Shown here in pieces: positions 41,041 through 50,747 of a stretch of DNA of 64,000 nt. The position numbers and the translations under genes are program-made. The notes beneath the pieces are model-generated. The model was not told the origin of the DNA and searched no databases. It was given only the letters and a program-made list of their open reading frames with translations. Position 1 is the first letter of the stretch. Each line of letters opens with the position of its first letter. This DNA comes from DAIQRJ01 sp963708795 (GTDB lineage: Bacteria; Actinomycetota; Actinomycetes; Propionibacteriales; DAIQRJ01): positions 124,001 to 188,000 of the forward strand of contig CAVPUH010000006.1 of the NCBI GenBank assembly GCA_963708795.1. The letters run 5' to 3'.

Positions 41041-42419
41041 GTGCCTCATGTCGTCGCCGGCGTCGACTCGTCCACGCAGTCGTGCAAGGTCGTCTACTGC
41101 GACGCCCACACCGGAGCCGTGCTGCGAACGGCCAACGCGCCGCACCCGGACGGGACCGAGGTCGACCCGCGGGCCTGGACCGCCGCGATGGATTCGGTCC
41201 TCGACCTCGACGGGGTGTCCGCCGTCTCGGTGGCCGGGCAGCAGCACGGCCTCGTTCCACTGGACTGCGACGGCCGACCGGTGCGGAACGCCCTGCTGTG
41301 GAACGACCTCCGCAGCGCACCCCAGGCCGCCGCGCTGACGGCCGAGCTCGGCGCGCAGGCCTGGTGCGACGAGGTGGGCAGCGCCCCACTCGCTTCCCTC
41401 ACCGTGACGAAGCTCGCGTGGCTGGCCGAGCACGAACCCGAGCACGCCGCGAGGGTGGACGCCGTCCTCCTCCCCCACGACTGGCTCACCTGGCAACTCC
41501 TGGGTCGACCGCCCGGCCGGTACACGACCGACCGCAGTGACGCATCGGGCACCGGGTACTTCCGCAGCGACGACGACAGCTACCGCGACGACCTCCTGCG
41601 GCTGGCCTTCGGTCGGGTCCCGGTGCTCCCCCACGTCCTCGGACCATCGGAGAGTGCCGGGACGTCCCCCGGGGGCGCCATCGTCGGACCCGGCGCCGGG
41701 GACAACGCCGCCGCCGCGCTGGGCCTGGGCCTGACAGACGGCGAACTGGTGGTCTCGCTCGGCACCAGCGGCGCGGTCTTCGCCAGCGCGGTGAGCGTCG
41801 CGCCGGTCGTGGGGATGAACAGGTTCGCCGACGCCACCGGAAGCTCCTCCCGCTCGCCTGCACGCTCAACGCGGCGCGAGTGCTGTCGTCTGCCGCCGCG
41901 CTGCTCGGTGTCGGCCTCGACGACTGGGCCCGACTCGCCGAGGCGGGGCCGATGGATGCTGCGGGGCTCATCCTCGTGCCGTACCTGGACGGTGAACGGA
42001 CGCCTGATCTGCCGGACGCGCGCGGCTCCATGCACGGGCTGACCCGAGCGAACATGACGCCGGCACACGTCGCTCGGGCCGCCCTGCTCGGGATGTTGTG
42101 CGGGCTCGCCGATGCCGTCGACGTCGTCCGGGGCGCCGGCGTCCACGTCGACCGGATCCTGCTGATCGGGGGTGCGGCGGCGGCCCTTCCGGTGCAGTCG
42201 GCGGCCGCGGAGATCTTCGGCGTGTCCGTGGAGGTTCCGGAGCCCGCCGAGTACGTGGCCCTCGGTGCGGCTCGCCAGGCGGCGTGGGTGCTCAGCGGCA
42301 GCGCCGAGCCACCGGCTTGGGGCCGGCCGGTGACGGCACGCCACGAACCCTCCGGCGCTGCCTGGGGTGCGGAGGTGCGAGCCGGGTACGCGCGCGCCCG
42401 CGACGCGCTGTACGGCTGA
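41041..42419 (+). CDS. xylB: Xylulokinase-type FGGY carbohydrate kinase (one frameshift)
   Basis: ATP-dependent sugar kinase, about 460 residues. GTG start at 41041 leads to VVAGVDSSTQSCKVVYCD, the first phosphate-binding motif; AGQQHGLVPLDCDGRPVRNALLW matches xylulokinase substrate residues; ELVVSLGTSGAVFA is the second phosphate loop. A shift near 41850 breaks the frame between FADATG and LLPLACTLNAARVL, after which IGGAAAALPVQSAAAEIFG and EYVALGAARQAA complete the FGGY domain. The sugar specificity is inferred. No other xylose genes are nearby. Confidence 0.86.
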
Positions 42420-42589
42420 GGTGCGGCGGCGTTCGGCCTGCCCGACCCGACTGCACCTCGGGCACACCCGAACCGGCAATCCCGCCAACTGGTCACGTCC
42501 TCACCTCCACGCGGCGTGTCCCGTGACAACACGCCCACTCCGGGACGTGCCGCCAGCCCATGGACCACCCGCCGCCAGCGGAGACCGGC

Positions 42590-43465
42590 CTACAGCGGCG
42601 GCCACGGCAGGGCCGACCGACCACGGGGTGGATCCCGGAACACTCCACGCGCCGCGGTCCTAGCCAGGCGGTCCACCAGGGCATCGATCTCCTCGCCCGG
42701 CAGTAGTTCCTCCAGCCGCTCCGCGCCGACGTTGAAGACCGCGTCGTCGAGGACCTTCAGCCAGGCCAGGTCGCCGTCGTCGTACTCCACCCCCGCCCAT
42801 CCCCACAGCACGGTCCGCAGCTTCGGGTCGGTGTGGAAGCACAACCCGTGGTCGATGCCCCACACCTCCGCCGCGCCGTTCGTCAGGAGGTGCTGGCCCT
42901 TGCGGTCCGCATTGTTCAGCACCTCGTCCAGCAGGGTCAGCCGCCGCAGCCGCCGGTCGTCGGCGTGGACGACGTAGATGTCACGGTCGAACTGGTCGTA
43001 GGCCTCGAAGACGACGTGCCACCCGGGTTCGAGCTCGTCCGGCGTGACGATCGCCACGAGGTCGACGGCGTCTTCGGGTTCGTCCACCCACAGCTGCACC
43101 GAACCCTCGCCGAACGGCCCGTCCGGGCGCATCACGGTCAGCGGGATCAACGCTCGCCCCGCGTCGGCGTCTAGCGCGTCCACGTCGACGTAGCCGACCT
43201 CGCTGCCACCGGCGCCGTCGCGGCGGACGACCTCCGCGGCAGCGGCGGCGACCTCGTACGCAGCGACCTCGTGCCTGGCCAGCAGGTGCGACTCGAAATC
43301 CCAGAGCGGCCGGGTCCCCGACGTCGGCTTGTACACGACGTCGATCGGCGTCCCACCGGCATCGAGCTGGCCGACCAGCGTCACGTTCGAGGCGGAACTG
43401 AGCCGGCCGACGACGCTGATGTCGCCGGTACGCAGCTGATCGGCGATGAGCTCAGAGGTACTCAC
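42590..43465 (-). CDS. SCO1664 family protein
   Basis: Conserved actinobacterial protein of unknown function, 291 residues, with distant resemblance to PI3K/PI4K-like kinase folds. Features: NVTLVGQLDAGGTPIDVVYKPTSGTRPLWDFESHLLARHEVAAYEV near the start, reminiscent of a Lys-containing nucleotide-binding lobe; RRLTLLDEVLNNADRKGQHLL with an Asn-Asp pair; and WGIDHGLCFH, a kinase-like DHG triad. GTG start overlaps the DUF3090 stop by four bases. Convergent with xylB; the 170-bp gap holds nothing clear. Confidence 0.83.
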   Translation of the reverse strand: MSTSELIADQLRTGDISVVGRLSSASNVTLVGQLDAGGTPIDVVYKPTSGTRPLWDFESHLLARHEVAAYEVAAAAAEVVRRDGAGGSEVGYVDVDALDADAGRALIPLTVMRPDGPFGEGSVQLWVDEPEDAVDLVAIVTPDELEPGWHVVFEAYDQFDRDIYVVHADDRRLRRLTLLDEVLNNADRKGQHLLTNGAAEVWGIDHGLCFHTDPKLRTVLWGWAGVEYDDGDLAWLKVLDDAVFNVGAERLEELLPGEEIDALVDRLARTAARGVFRDPPRGRSALPWPPL

Positions 43466-44067
43466 CCGCGCCGCTTGTACCCGTTCTGGCGGGGACACAC
43501 GTGACCCTCGGGATCGAGCGGCTGCGAGCAGAACGGGCACGGCGGCCGGCCGGCTGCCACGAGCAGGGTCGCACGCTGAGCGAACCCACGGGCCTGCCGG
43601 GGCGTGAGTCGCACGACGAGCGCCTCGCGATCGTCGGTGTCGTCGTCGGTGTCGGGATCGGCGTCGAGGAATTCGGCCGGGACGTCGTCGTCCGCGCCCA
43701 CGCCCGGCTCCGGGCCTTCGGAGTTGAACGCCTCGATCACGACGCACTGGGATTCCTCGTGCCAGCCGAGCCGGAGGTTGCCCACCCGGAACTCCTCGAC
43801 GAGCGGCTGATCCAGCGGGTCGGTGTCGGCGAGGTCCTGGGGTTCTGCGGTCGGGATGGCGGCAGCGGTGGCGCCGTCGTCGACGAGGTCGTCGAGCATC
43901 TGGTCGATCTTCTCGGCCAGGAGCTCGACCTGGACCTTCTCCAGCGCCACCGACGTGATCCGCGAGGCGTCGCGTGCCTGGAGGAAGAACGTGCGCTGGC
44001 CGGGGGGTCCTACGGTCCCGGCGACGAACCGCTGCGGCGGATCGTAGAAGTGGATGCGACGCGGCAT
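43462..44067 (-). CDS. DUF3090 family protein with C-terminal zinc-finger-like motif
   Basis: Conserved actinobacterial protein, about 201 residues from ATG 44067 (MPRRIHFYDPPQRFVAGTVGPPGQRTFFLQA). The central part has LEKVQVELLAEKIDQMLDDL and an acidic stretch near residue 140 (DADPDTDDDTDDRE). The C-terminus PPCPFCSQPLDPEGHVCPRQNGY carries CxxC and CP pairs likely to bind zinc. Function unknown. It is coupled by overlap to the SCO1664-family gene and lies 10 bp after the histidine phosphatase gene, so the three are probably one operon. Confidence 0.87.
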   Translation of the reverse strand: MPRRIHFYDPPQRFVAGTVGPPGQRTFFLQARDASRITSVALEKVQVELLAEKIDQMLDDLVDDGATAAAIPTAEPQDLADTDPLDQPLVEEFRVGNLRLGWHEESQCVVIEAFNSEGPEPGVGADDDVPAEFLDADPDTDDDTDDREALVVRLTPRQARGFAQRATLLVAAGRPPCPFCSQPLDPEGHVCPRQNGYKRRG

Positions 44068-44077
44068 ATGCGTGACC

Positions 44078-44815
44078 CTAACTCCCGCTGCCCGACGGCC
44101 CGGCGCCTCCACCGACCACAGCGTCGGCGGCCGCGGCCTTCCGGCGGCGACCGGGCTTGCGCGGCGGGCGGGCCAGGACCTTGCCGAGCTCGGTGCCCGA
44201 GTCGTTCATGCGGACGACGAACGGGCGCATCGGCGTGTAGGTGATGATCGAGACCGAGCACGGGTCGGCACTGATCCGCTGGAAGTGGTCGAGATGGGTG
44301 CCGAGGGCGTCGGCCAGGATCGCCTTGATCACGTCCCCGTGGCTGACCGCGACCCAGATCGCGTCCTCACCGGCAGCCTCGGCCACGGCGCGGTCATGGT
44401 CCCGGATCGCCTCCACGGCACGGGCCTGCATCGATCGGAGCGACTCGCCACCGGGGAACGTCACCTGGCTGGGATAGCCCTGCACCGTTCGCCAGAGCGG
44501 CTCCTTCGCCAGCGTGGAGAGCTTCCGGTTCTCCCATTCGCCGTACTTCACCTCGCCCAGGCGCTTGTCGCGCTGGAGCTTCGGGCGGGCGGCGTTCTCG
44601 GCGCCCCCGGCGAGGAGGAACTTGGCGGTCTCGACCGTGCGCTGCAGCGGACTCGCGACGACGGCGGCGAACGGCACGTCCGCCAGGCGATCGGCGAGCG
44701 CTCGGGCCTGGCTGACACCGGTGTCGTCGAGACTGACGCCGGGCGTCCAGCCGGCGAGGACGCCGGCGGTGTTGGCGCTCGTGCGACCGTGCCGGATGAG
44801 CAGGAGGGTGGGCAT
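44078..44815 (-). CDS. Histidine phosphatase family protein (phosphoglycerate mutase-like)
   Basis: Phosphatase of the histidine phosphatase superfamily, 245 residues. Catalytic RHGRT at the N-terminus (LLLIRHGRTSANTAGVLAGW), the conserved RT in SPLQRTVETA, a GEWE region KYGEWENRKL, and the second histidine in AVSHGDVIKAIL. The tail is basic (ARPPRKPGRRRKAAAAD). First gene of the phosphatase-DUF3090-SCO1664 set, an arrangement conserved in actinobacteria. Substrate unknown. Confidence 0.9.
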   Translation of the reverse strand: MPTLLLIRHGRTSANTAGVLAGWTPGVSLDDTGVSQARALADRLADVPFAAVVASPLQRTVETAKFLLAGGAENAARPKLQRDKRLGEVKYGEWENRKLSTLAKEPLWRTVQGYPSQVTFPGGESLRSMQARAVEAIRDHDRAVAEAAGEDAIWVAVSHGDVIKAILADALGTHLDHFQRISADPCSVSIITYTPMRPFVVRMNDSGTELGKVLARPPRKPGRRRKAAAADAVVGGGAGPSGSGS

Positions 44816-44926
44816 GTGACCAATCGGGTTGAGGAAGGGCAGATGACGAATCTACCGAGGCCGCGCCCGTGCACACCTCGCGGCCGTCCCGGAAATCACG
44901 GCGAAGCGCCGTATCTTGAGTCGGGT

Positions 44927-44947
44927 CCCGCGGTCGATCGCCGCGGG
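44927..44947 (+). promoter_or_regulatory. 21-bp inverted repeat in the corA leader
   Basis: CCCGCGG and CCGCGGG enclose TCGATCG, about 30 bp upstream of the corA start. It could be a protein-binding site or an RNA hairpin near the ribosome-binding site (AGGGAGAG). I see no magnesium-riboswitch (M-box) consensus. Confidence 0.35.
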
Positions 44948-44976
44948 AACGGCGGCCAGAGCAGGGAGAGAACGCA

Positions 44977-45951
44977 GTGATCGTCGAGGTCGGGCTGTAC
45001 GACGAAGGGGTGCGTTGTGAGGGCGACTTCACCCCGGAGGCCGCGCACGCCTACCTCGGCGAGCACGCCGACGCGTTCTGCTGGATCGGCCTGCACGACC
45101 CCACCGACACCGAAGTCACCGCGATCGCCGGCCTCTTCGGGCTCCCCCCGCTGGCCGTCGAGGACGCCGAGCACGCCCACCAGCGGGCCAAGGTCGAGGA
45201 ATACCCCGATCTCACCTTCGGAGTGATCAAGACGCTCGAGTACCACGACGCGTACTCGACCGTGGACACCGGGGAGATCGCGATGTTCGTCGGCTCGAAC
45301 TATCTCGTGACCGTCCGGCACGGTGGCCCGGGGAACCTTGCCGCCGTCCGGGCCCGGGTCGCCGACGCCGCCGACGTGCTCGCGCACGGGCCGACTGCGG
45401 TGATGTACGCCGTGTACGACCACGTGGTGGACCACTACCGCGACGTCGCGCTCGAACTCGAACGCGACCTCGACGACGTCGAGGTCTCGGTGTTCTCGCC
45501 GGCCCGGACGTCGGACTCGGAGGCCATCTATCGCCTGAAGCAGCAGATCCTGGTCTGCCGACGTGCCCTGGCTCCCCTTGGCGACGCGATGGCGGACCTG
45601 CAGACGCGCAACCTCCCGAACATCGACGCGGCTGCGAAGCCCTTCCTGCGCGACCTGGCCGACCACGTGCGGCGCGCCACCGAACACATCAGCACTCTCG
45701 ACTACCTGCTGAACTCGATCGCGGACGCCAACGCCGCGCAGATCTCGGTGCGCCAGAACGACGACATGCGCAAGATCTCCGCGTACGCCGCGCTGATCAC
45801 GGTGCCGACGCTCATCGCCGGCGTGTACGGCATGAACTTCGAGCACATGCCCGAACTCACCTGGAGTTTCGGCTACCCGCTGGTGCTGGTGCTGATGGCG
45901 GCCCTGTGCTTCGTCCTCTATCGGCTGTTCCGCCGATCCGGCTGGTTGTGA
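44977..45951 (+). CDS. corA: CorA-family divalent cation (Mg2+/Co2+) channel
   Basis: Pentameric membrane channel, 324 residues. Long N-terminal cytoplasmic domain, a stalk helix (KPFLRDLADHVRRATEHIS onward) and two C-terminal transmembrane segments. The first (ISAYAALITVPTLIAGVYGMNF) ends in the signature YGMN; the loop MPELTWSFGYP follows, and the second segment ends with basic FRRSGWL. GTG start at 44977 with ribosome-binding site AGGGAGAG. Divergent from the phosphatase gene. Confidence 0.93.
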   Translation: MIVEVGLYDEGVRCEGDFTPEAAHAYLGEHADAFCWIGLHDPTDTEVTAIAGLFGLPPLAVEDAEHAHQRAKVEEYPDLTFGVIKTLEYHDAYSTVDTGEIAMFVGSNYLVTVRHGGPGNLAAVRARVADAADVLAHGPTAVMYAVYDHVVDHYRDVALELERDLDDVEVSVFSPARTSDSEAIYRLKQQILVCRRALAPLGDAMADLQTRNLPNIDAAAKPFLRDLADHVRRATEHISTLDYLLNSIADANAAQISVRQNDDMRKISAYAALITVPTLIAGVYGMNFEHMPELTWSFGYPLVLVLMAALCFVLYRLFRRSGWL

Positions 45952-45972
45952 GGGTGCGATCGTGCGGCTGAC

Positions 45973-46818
45973 TCAGGTGGCCGAGATCGCGCCCGTGAGC
46001 AGCAGGATGATCAGCAGCACGGCCAGTGCCACCCGGTAGATCACGAACACCGAGATCGGGTGGTGGGCGAGAAAGCGAAGGAGCCAGGCCACCGCGGCGA
46101 ACGCGACCACGAATGCGACGACGACGCCGAGGATCATCGGTCCGACCCCGAGATCGCCGCCGGTCGCGTCCTTGAGCTCGTAGAGACCGGCCCCGAGAAG
46201 CGCCGGGATCGACAGGAGGAACGAGATGCGGGTGGCGGCGACCCGCTCCAGATTGCGGAACAGGCCAGCGGAGATCGATGCTCCAGATCGCGAGATGCCC
46301 GGCACCAGGGCCGCGCACTGGGCGATCCCGATGATCACCGCGTCGGTGAAACTGAGCTGCTCCTCGGGCCTCGATTTCGTGCCCACCCGCTCGGCCCACA
46401 CCATGACGACGCTCCAGCCGAGCAGCGCGATCGCGACCACCCAGAGGCTGCGGAGCGGGCCGCTGATCAGGTCACGCGCCAGGAAGCCGACGATGCCGAC
46501 CGGGATCGAGCCCAGGCCGACCTTCCACGCCATCCGGTAGTCGTGCCCGCGGTCGGCCGGCCGGACAAGTCCGCGGAAGAAGGCCCCGATCAACCGGACC
46601 AGGTCGCGCCGGAAGTAGATGATGACCGCACCGATCGCGCCCATCTGGATGACGGCCGTGTACCCGGTGACGGCCGGGTCGTCGATGGGCAGGCCGAGCA
46701 GCTTCTCGGTGATCGTGAGATGGCCGGTCGAGGAGACGGGCAGGAACTCGGTCAGCCCTTCGACGACGCCGAGGACGACGGCGTCGAGCAGTGGCAGGGG
46801 CGACACGGTCCAGGACAC
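45973..46818 (-). CDS. uppP: Undecaprenyl-diphosphatase UppP (BacA family)
   Basis: Integral membrane phosphatase recycling the undecaprenyl carrier for cell-wall synthesis, 281 residues. Both catalytic motifs are present: EGLTEFLPVSSTGHL and VPGISRSGASIS. About eight hydrophobic segments. Intact. It converges on corA and follows the F420-type oxidoreductase by 18 bp on the same strand. Confidence 0.95.
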   Translation of the reverse strand: MSWTVSPLPLLDAVVLGVVEGLTEFLPVSSTGHLTITEKLLGLPIDDPAVTGYTAVIQMGAIGAVIIYFRRDLVRLIGAFFRGLVRPADRGHDYRMAWKVGLGSIPVGIVGFLARDLISGPLRSLWVVAIALLGWSVVMVWAERVGTKSRPEEQLSFTDAVIIGIAQCAALVPGISRSGASISAGLFRNLERVAATRISFLLSIPALLGAGLYELKDATGGDLGVGPMILGVVVAFVVAFAAVAWLLRFLAHHPISVFVIYRVALAVLLIILLLTGAISAT

Positions 46819-46836
46819 CTCCGAGGCGACGTCACC

Positions 46837-47907
46837 TCAGGCGGATCCCCGGGCGAGCGCGCTCACGGTAGCGAGGATCGACGAACGCTCCCCCGGCGAC
46901 CCGCCGATCGGGGCCACCGCGAGCGTCGTCACGCCGGACTCCCGATAGCGCTCCAACCGCTCCGCGACATGCGCGCTGTCACCCAGGAGACAGGTCCGAT
47001 CGAGGAAGTCCAGCGGCACTGCCGCCGCGGCCTCGCGCATCCGGCCCTGTCGGAACAGGTCACCGACGACGGCGGCCTCCTCGGCGTAGCCCAGTCGGGC
47101 AGCCTGGTCGGCATAGAAGTTGCGCCGGGGCGTCCCCATGCCGCCGAGGTACAGCGCAGCCAGCCCGCGTACCCGGTCCGCGCAGGTCGCGACGTCGTCT
47201 GCGCTGCCTGGCTCGGCCGGCACTGCGGGTACGAGCGCGACCACGTCGAACGGCCTGCCGCTGTCGTCGTCGTCCAGCGTCGACCGTCCGGTGGCGACTT
47301 CCCCGAGCGCATGGTCGAGGTCTTCCGGGCTGAGCCACACGCCGATCCACCCGTCGGCGATCTCCCCGGCGAGCCGGAGGTTCCGGTCTCCGAGCGCCGC
47401 GAGGAGGATCGGCACGGCTCCGCCCGGTCGTACCGACAGGTGCATCGGCGGATACCGATCCGTATGGGCGGGAACATCGATCCCGGGTCCGTGGACCTCG
47501 AGCGGACGACGGGCGAGAGCGGCTCGGACCGCCTCCACATACGCCCTCGTCCGGGCGAGCGGATGGTCGAACGGCACACCGTGCCAGCCGTCGGACACCT
47601 GTGGCCCGGAGATCCCGAGTCCGAGGGTGAACCGGCCGCCCGAGACCGCATCGAGGCCGGCTGTGGTCATGGCTGTCATGGCGGCGGTCCGACCCGGGAT
47701 CTGGAGCGCCGCGGAGCCGATCCGCATGACCGACGTGCGCGCTGCGACCGCGGCCAGGATGCTCACGGCGTCGTAGCCGTACGCCTCACTGGTGAAACAG
47801 ATCTCGATGCCGTCGGCCTCAGCCTGGACGGCCAGGTCGATCTGGTCCGGTACCGACACCTCCGGCAGATCAGGTGCCCGGAACCCGAGCATCAGTCCGA
47901 TCCGCAT
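46837..47907 (-). CDS. LLM-class F420-dependent oxidoreductase
   Basis: Luciferase-like monooxygenase-fold oxidoreductase, probably F420-dependent, 356 residues. Features include MRIGLMLGFRAPDLPE at the start, EADGIEICFTSEAYGYDAVSILAAVAART, RIGSAALQIPGRTAAMTAMT and GGRFTLGLGISGPQVSDGWHG, all typical of the family. The C-terminal part includes FLDRTCLLGDSAHVAERLERY. ATG 47907. Substrate unknown. Divergent from the aldo/keto reductase across 90 bp. Confidence 0.88.
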   Translation of the reverse strand: MRIGLMLGFRAPDLPEVSVPDQIDLAVQAEADGIEICFTSEAYGYDAVSILAAVAARTSVMRIGSAALQIPGRTAAMTAMTTAGLDAVSGGRFTLGLGISGPQVSDGWHGVPFDHPLARTRAYVEAVRAALARRPLEVHGPGIDVPAHTDRYPPMHLSVRPGGAVPILLAALGDRNLRLAGEIADGWIGVWLSPEDLDHALGEVATGRSTLDDDDSGRPFDVVALVPAVPAEPGSADDVATCADRVRGLAALYLGGMGTPRRNFYADQAARLGYAEEAAVVGDLFRQGRMREAAAAVPLDFLDRTCLLGDSAHVAERLERYRESGVTTLAVAPIGGSPGERSSILATVSALARGSA

Positions 47908-47997
47908 CACGGTCCTCAGCGCTCCCCTCGTTGCTAGTCTGGACCGACAGTCAACGGGCTCGGCCTGCAGCGGCACCGGCCATGCGAAAGGTGGCGT

Positions 47998-49004
47998 ATG
48001 CAGCATCGGTACGTCGGACGCACCGGGCTCCGAGTCTCCCGGCTCGGCCTGGGCACGATGGGCTGGGGGCGTGGCACCGACCAGCACGAGGCGGCCGAGC
48101 AGGTGCGCGCGTTCGTCGATGCCGGCGGCAGCCTGATCGACACGGCTGCCGGATACGCCGGCGGTGACGCCGAACGAGTCCTCGGTGTGGTCCTCGCTAC
48201 GGTGTTCGGACCCGGGAGTGGTCGGCGCCGGACGCGTGACGATCTCGTCCTCGCCAGCAAGGTGGGCGTCTACCCGAGCGGCCGGGGCACGCGTCGTCGA
48301 CATGTCCCGACGCGGGCTGCTGGCCCGGCTCGACGGCACCCTCGCGCATCTCGGCGTCGACCATCTCGATCTCTGGCAACTCCAGGCCTGGGGCGCACCG
48401 GTTCCGCTGGAGGAGTCGTTGTCGGCCTGCGAGCAGGCGGTGCAGAGCGGTCGGGTCCGCTACGTCGGGGTGGCACACCACACCGGCTGGCAGACCGCCT
48501 GGGCGGCGGCGGAGTTCGCGCGCGGACCCGCCGGCCCGATGGCCAGCGCGCAGGCCGAGTACTCGCTCGTCGTCCGGGACGCCGAGCAGGAGTTGCTGCC
48601 GGCGGCGGCGGCGCTGGGACTGGGCTTCTTCCCGGCCGCGCCGCTCGGGACGCGGGGTGCTGACCGGCAAGTACCGCCACAGCGACCGGAGGGGGCGATC
48701 CGGCCCGGCTGACGACGACGCGGCGCTCGCCCTGGCGGACTACCTGTCCCCACGCCGGCGCGGTGTCGTGGACGCCGTCTGCCGGGCCGCTGACGGGCTC
48801 GATCTGACCGCGGCCCAGGTCGCACTGGCCTGGGTGCGCGACCGGCCCGGCGTGACCGCGCCGATCGTGGGCGCACGGAGCGCAGCGCAACTGCGCGGGT
48901 CACTCGCCGCCGAGGGGGTGTCGCTGCCGTCGGAGATCATCAAGGCACTGGACGAGGTCAGCACCGTGGATCGGATCGAGGAACCGGAGAGGATCGGTAC
49001 GTGA
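47998..49004 (+). CDS. Aldo/keto reductase (two frameshifts)
   Basis: NADPH-dependent reductase with a TIM-barrel fold, about 335 residues. It starts MQHRYVGRTGLRVSRLGLGTMGWG; catalytic region DTAAGYAGGDAERVLG; then VDHLDLWQLQAWGAPVPLEE and AVQSGRVRYVGVAHHTGW. The cofactor-binding end reads VLTGKYRHSDRRG and PIVGARSAAQLRGSL. Insertions near 48283 and 48650 break the frame; one base removed at each restores it. The stop overlaps the next GTG by four bases. A possible -10 (TAGTCT, 47935-47940) lies upstream. Confidence 0.87.
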
Positions 49005-49234
49005 GCAGAGCGAGAACCGGGTTGCCGGCAGGTGTGCAGTTCGAACTGCAGAACGTGGACATCCCGCGCGGGTTGTCCCGCAATGCGGTGCGACGCATGC
49101 TCACCGATCAGGCCGAGTACGGCGGGTGGGAGCTGGCGCGGACCCGGATCTTCCGGGACGGCCGCCACACGGTGACGCTGCGCCGCAAGATCATCAAGGC
49201 CAATCGCAGCGACGTGATGGTGCTCCAGACCTGA
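49001..49234 (+). CDS. DUF5703 family small protein
   Basis: Small conserved actinobacterial protein, 77 residues, intact. The central signature is RGLSRNAVRRMLTDQAEYGGWELARTRIF, with a basic C-terminus TLRRKIIKANRS. No membrane segment or signal peptide. GTG start overlaps the reductase stop, so it is translationally coupled. Function unknown. The next 150 bp (49235-49386) hold no visible feature. Confidence 0.8.
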   Translation: MSRARTGLPAGVQFELQNVDIPRGLSRNAVRRMLTDQAEYGGWELARTRIFRDGRHTVTLRRKIIKANRSDVMVLQT

Positions 49235-49386
49235 CCCGGCCGCCGCAGCGCGGTGGCCGGCGTGACCGGCGGCCCCCCAGAGTGGTCGCAACACCCGCAA
49301 CGTCGGCGGGTCGCGCGACGACACGCCCACGTCGGCTTCGGTTGGGCCGGGGCCGAGGCCGGGGGCCTCTGGACGACGACCAGCGC

Positions 49387-50704
49387 TCAGATCCGGTCGA
49401 GGAGCCCGTCGAGGACGCGCGTGCCGAACTGCAGCGCGTCGGTCGGCACCCGCTCGTCGATCCCGTGGAACATCGCCGAGAAGTCCAGGTCGTCCCGCAG
49501 CCGAAGCGGCGCGAACCCGAAGCAGCGGATGCCCAGATCGCCCCAGGCCTTTCCGTCCGTTCCGCCCGACATCAGGTACGGGATCACCGGAGCGCCCGGG
49601 TCTTCGGCCTGCAGGCTCGCGACCATGGCATCGACCAGGCTGCCGTCGAAGCTGGTCGACACCGCGTCGTCACCGTGGATGACCTCGAGCTCGACCTTGT
49701 CTCCCAGCAACGAATCGACGGTCGCGAAGAAGTCGTCGCGGCCACCGGGCACGTAGCGGCCGTCGATCACCGCCGTCGCCTCCCCCGGGATGACGTTCTC
49801 CTTGTACCCGGCGGCCAGGCGGGTCGGATTCGTGGTGTTGCGGAGGCTCGCAGCGATCATCCGGGAGATCGCGCCGAGCTTGCCGAGGACGGGTGCGAGA
49901 TCGTCCGCATCGGGATCGAGGTCGAGGTTCAGCGCGTCCGACAGCCCGCCCAGGAACGCCGCGTGCGCTGGGTGTCAACTGGAGCGGCCACTCGTGAGCA
50001 CCGACACGGGCGACCGCGCGCGCGAGTTCGGTGACGGCGTTGTCGTCGTTGAGCATGGAACCGTGGCCGGCGCGACCCTTGGCCCGCAGGCGCATCCACG
50101 CCAGGCCCTTCTCGGCCGTCTGGACCAGGTAGATCCGGCGACCCTCGACCGTGATCGAGAAGCCGCCCACCTCACCGATGGCCTCGGTGCAGCCCTCGAG
50201 TGCGTCCCGATGGTGATCGACCAGCCAGTGCGCACCGTGCGTGCTACCGGCCTCCTCGTCGGCGGTGAACGCGAGCACGACCGGCCGGTCGGGCAGACGG
50301 TTCTCCCGGGCCCGTTGCCGGATCACCGCGAGCAGGACGGCGTCGAAGTCCTTCATGTCGACGGCCCCGCGTCCCCAGACGCAGCCGTCCGCCACCTCGC
50401 CCGAGAACGGATCGACCTGCCAGTCCGCCGCGTTCGCCGGGACGACGTCGAGGTGGCCGTGCAGCAGCAACGGCGGCTTCGTGCCGTCCGCCGGTCCGAA
50501 GGTGGCGAGCACGTTCGCCCGGCCGGGCTGGGATTCGACCAACTCGGCGGCGATCCCGACCTCGGCCAGGCTCGCCGCGACGTACTCCGCGGCCACCCGC
50601 TCCCCTGGCCCGGAATCGTCGCCGTAGTTCGAGGTGTCGATCCGGATCAGGTCGGACGCGATCCCCACGACCTCGTCGTGAGCGGTGCCGGCGCGGTCGG
50701 TCAT
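49387..50704 (-). CDS. M20-family metallopeptidase/deacylase (one frameshift)
   Basis: Di-zinc hydrolase of the M20/ArgE/DapE class, about 438 residues. Metal ligands appear in LLLHGHLDVVPAN (His), GRGAVDMKDFDAVLLAV (bridging Asp), and FTADEEAGSTHGAHWL (catalytic and ligand Glu pair). The dimerisation domain contains AGHGSMLNDDNAV. An insertion near 49975 shifts the frame before AHAAFLGGLSDALNLDLDPD. The C-terminal part has VIPYLMSGGTDGKAW and a final ligand His in AMFHGIDERVP. Known at this position in mycobacteria (Rv2141c); substrate unknown. Confidence 0.88.
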
Positions 50705-50747
50705 GGGACCCCTTCTCTGAAGTGGCAGGTCGGCGAGTGCTCGGGCG

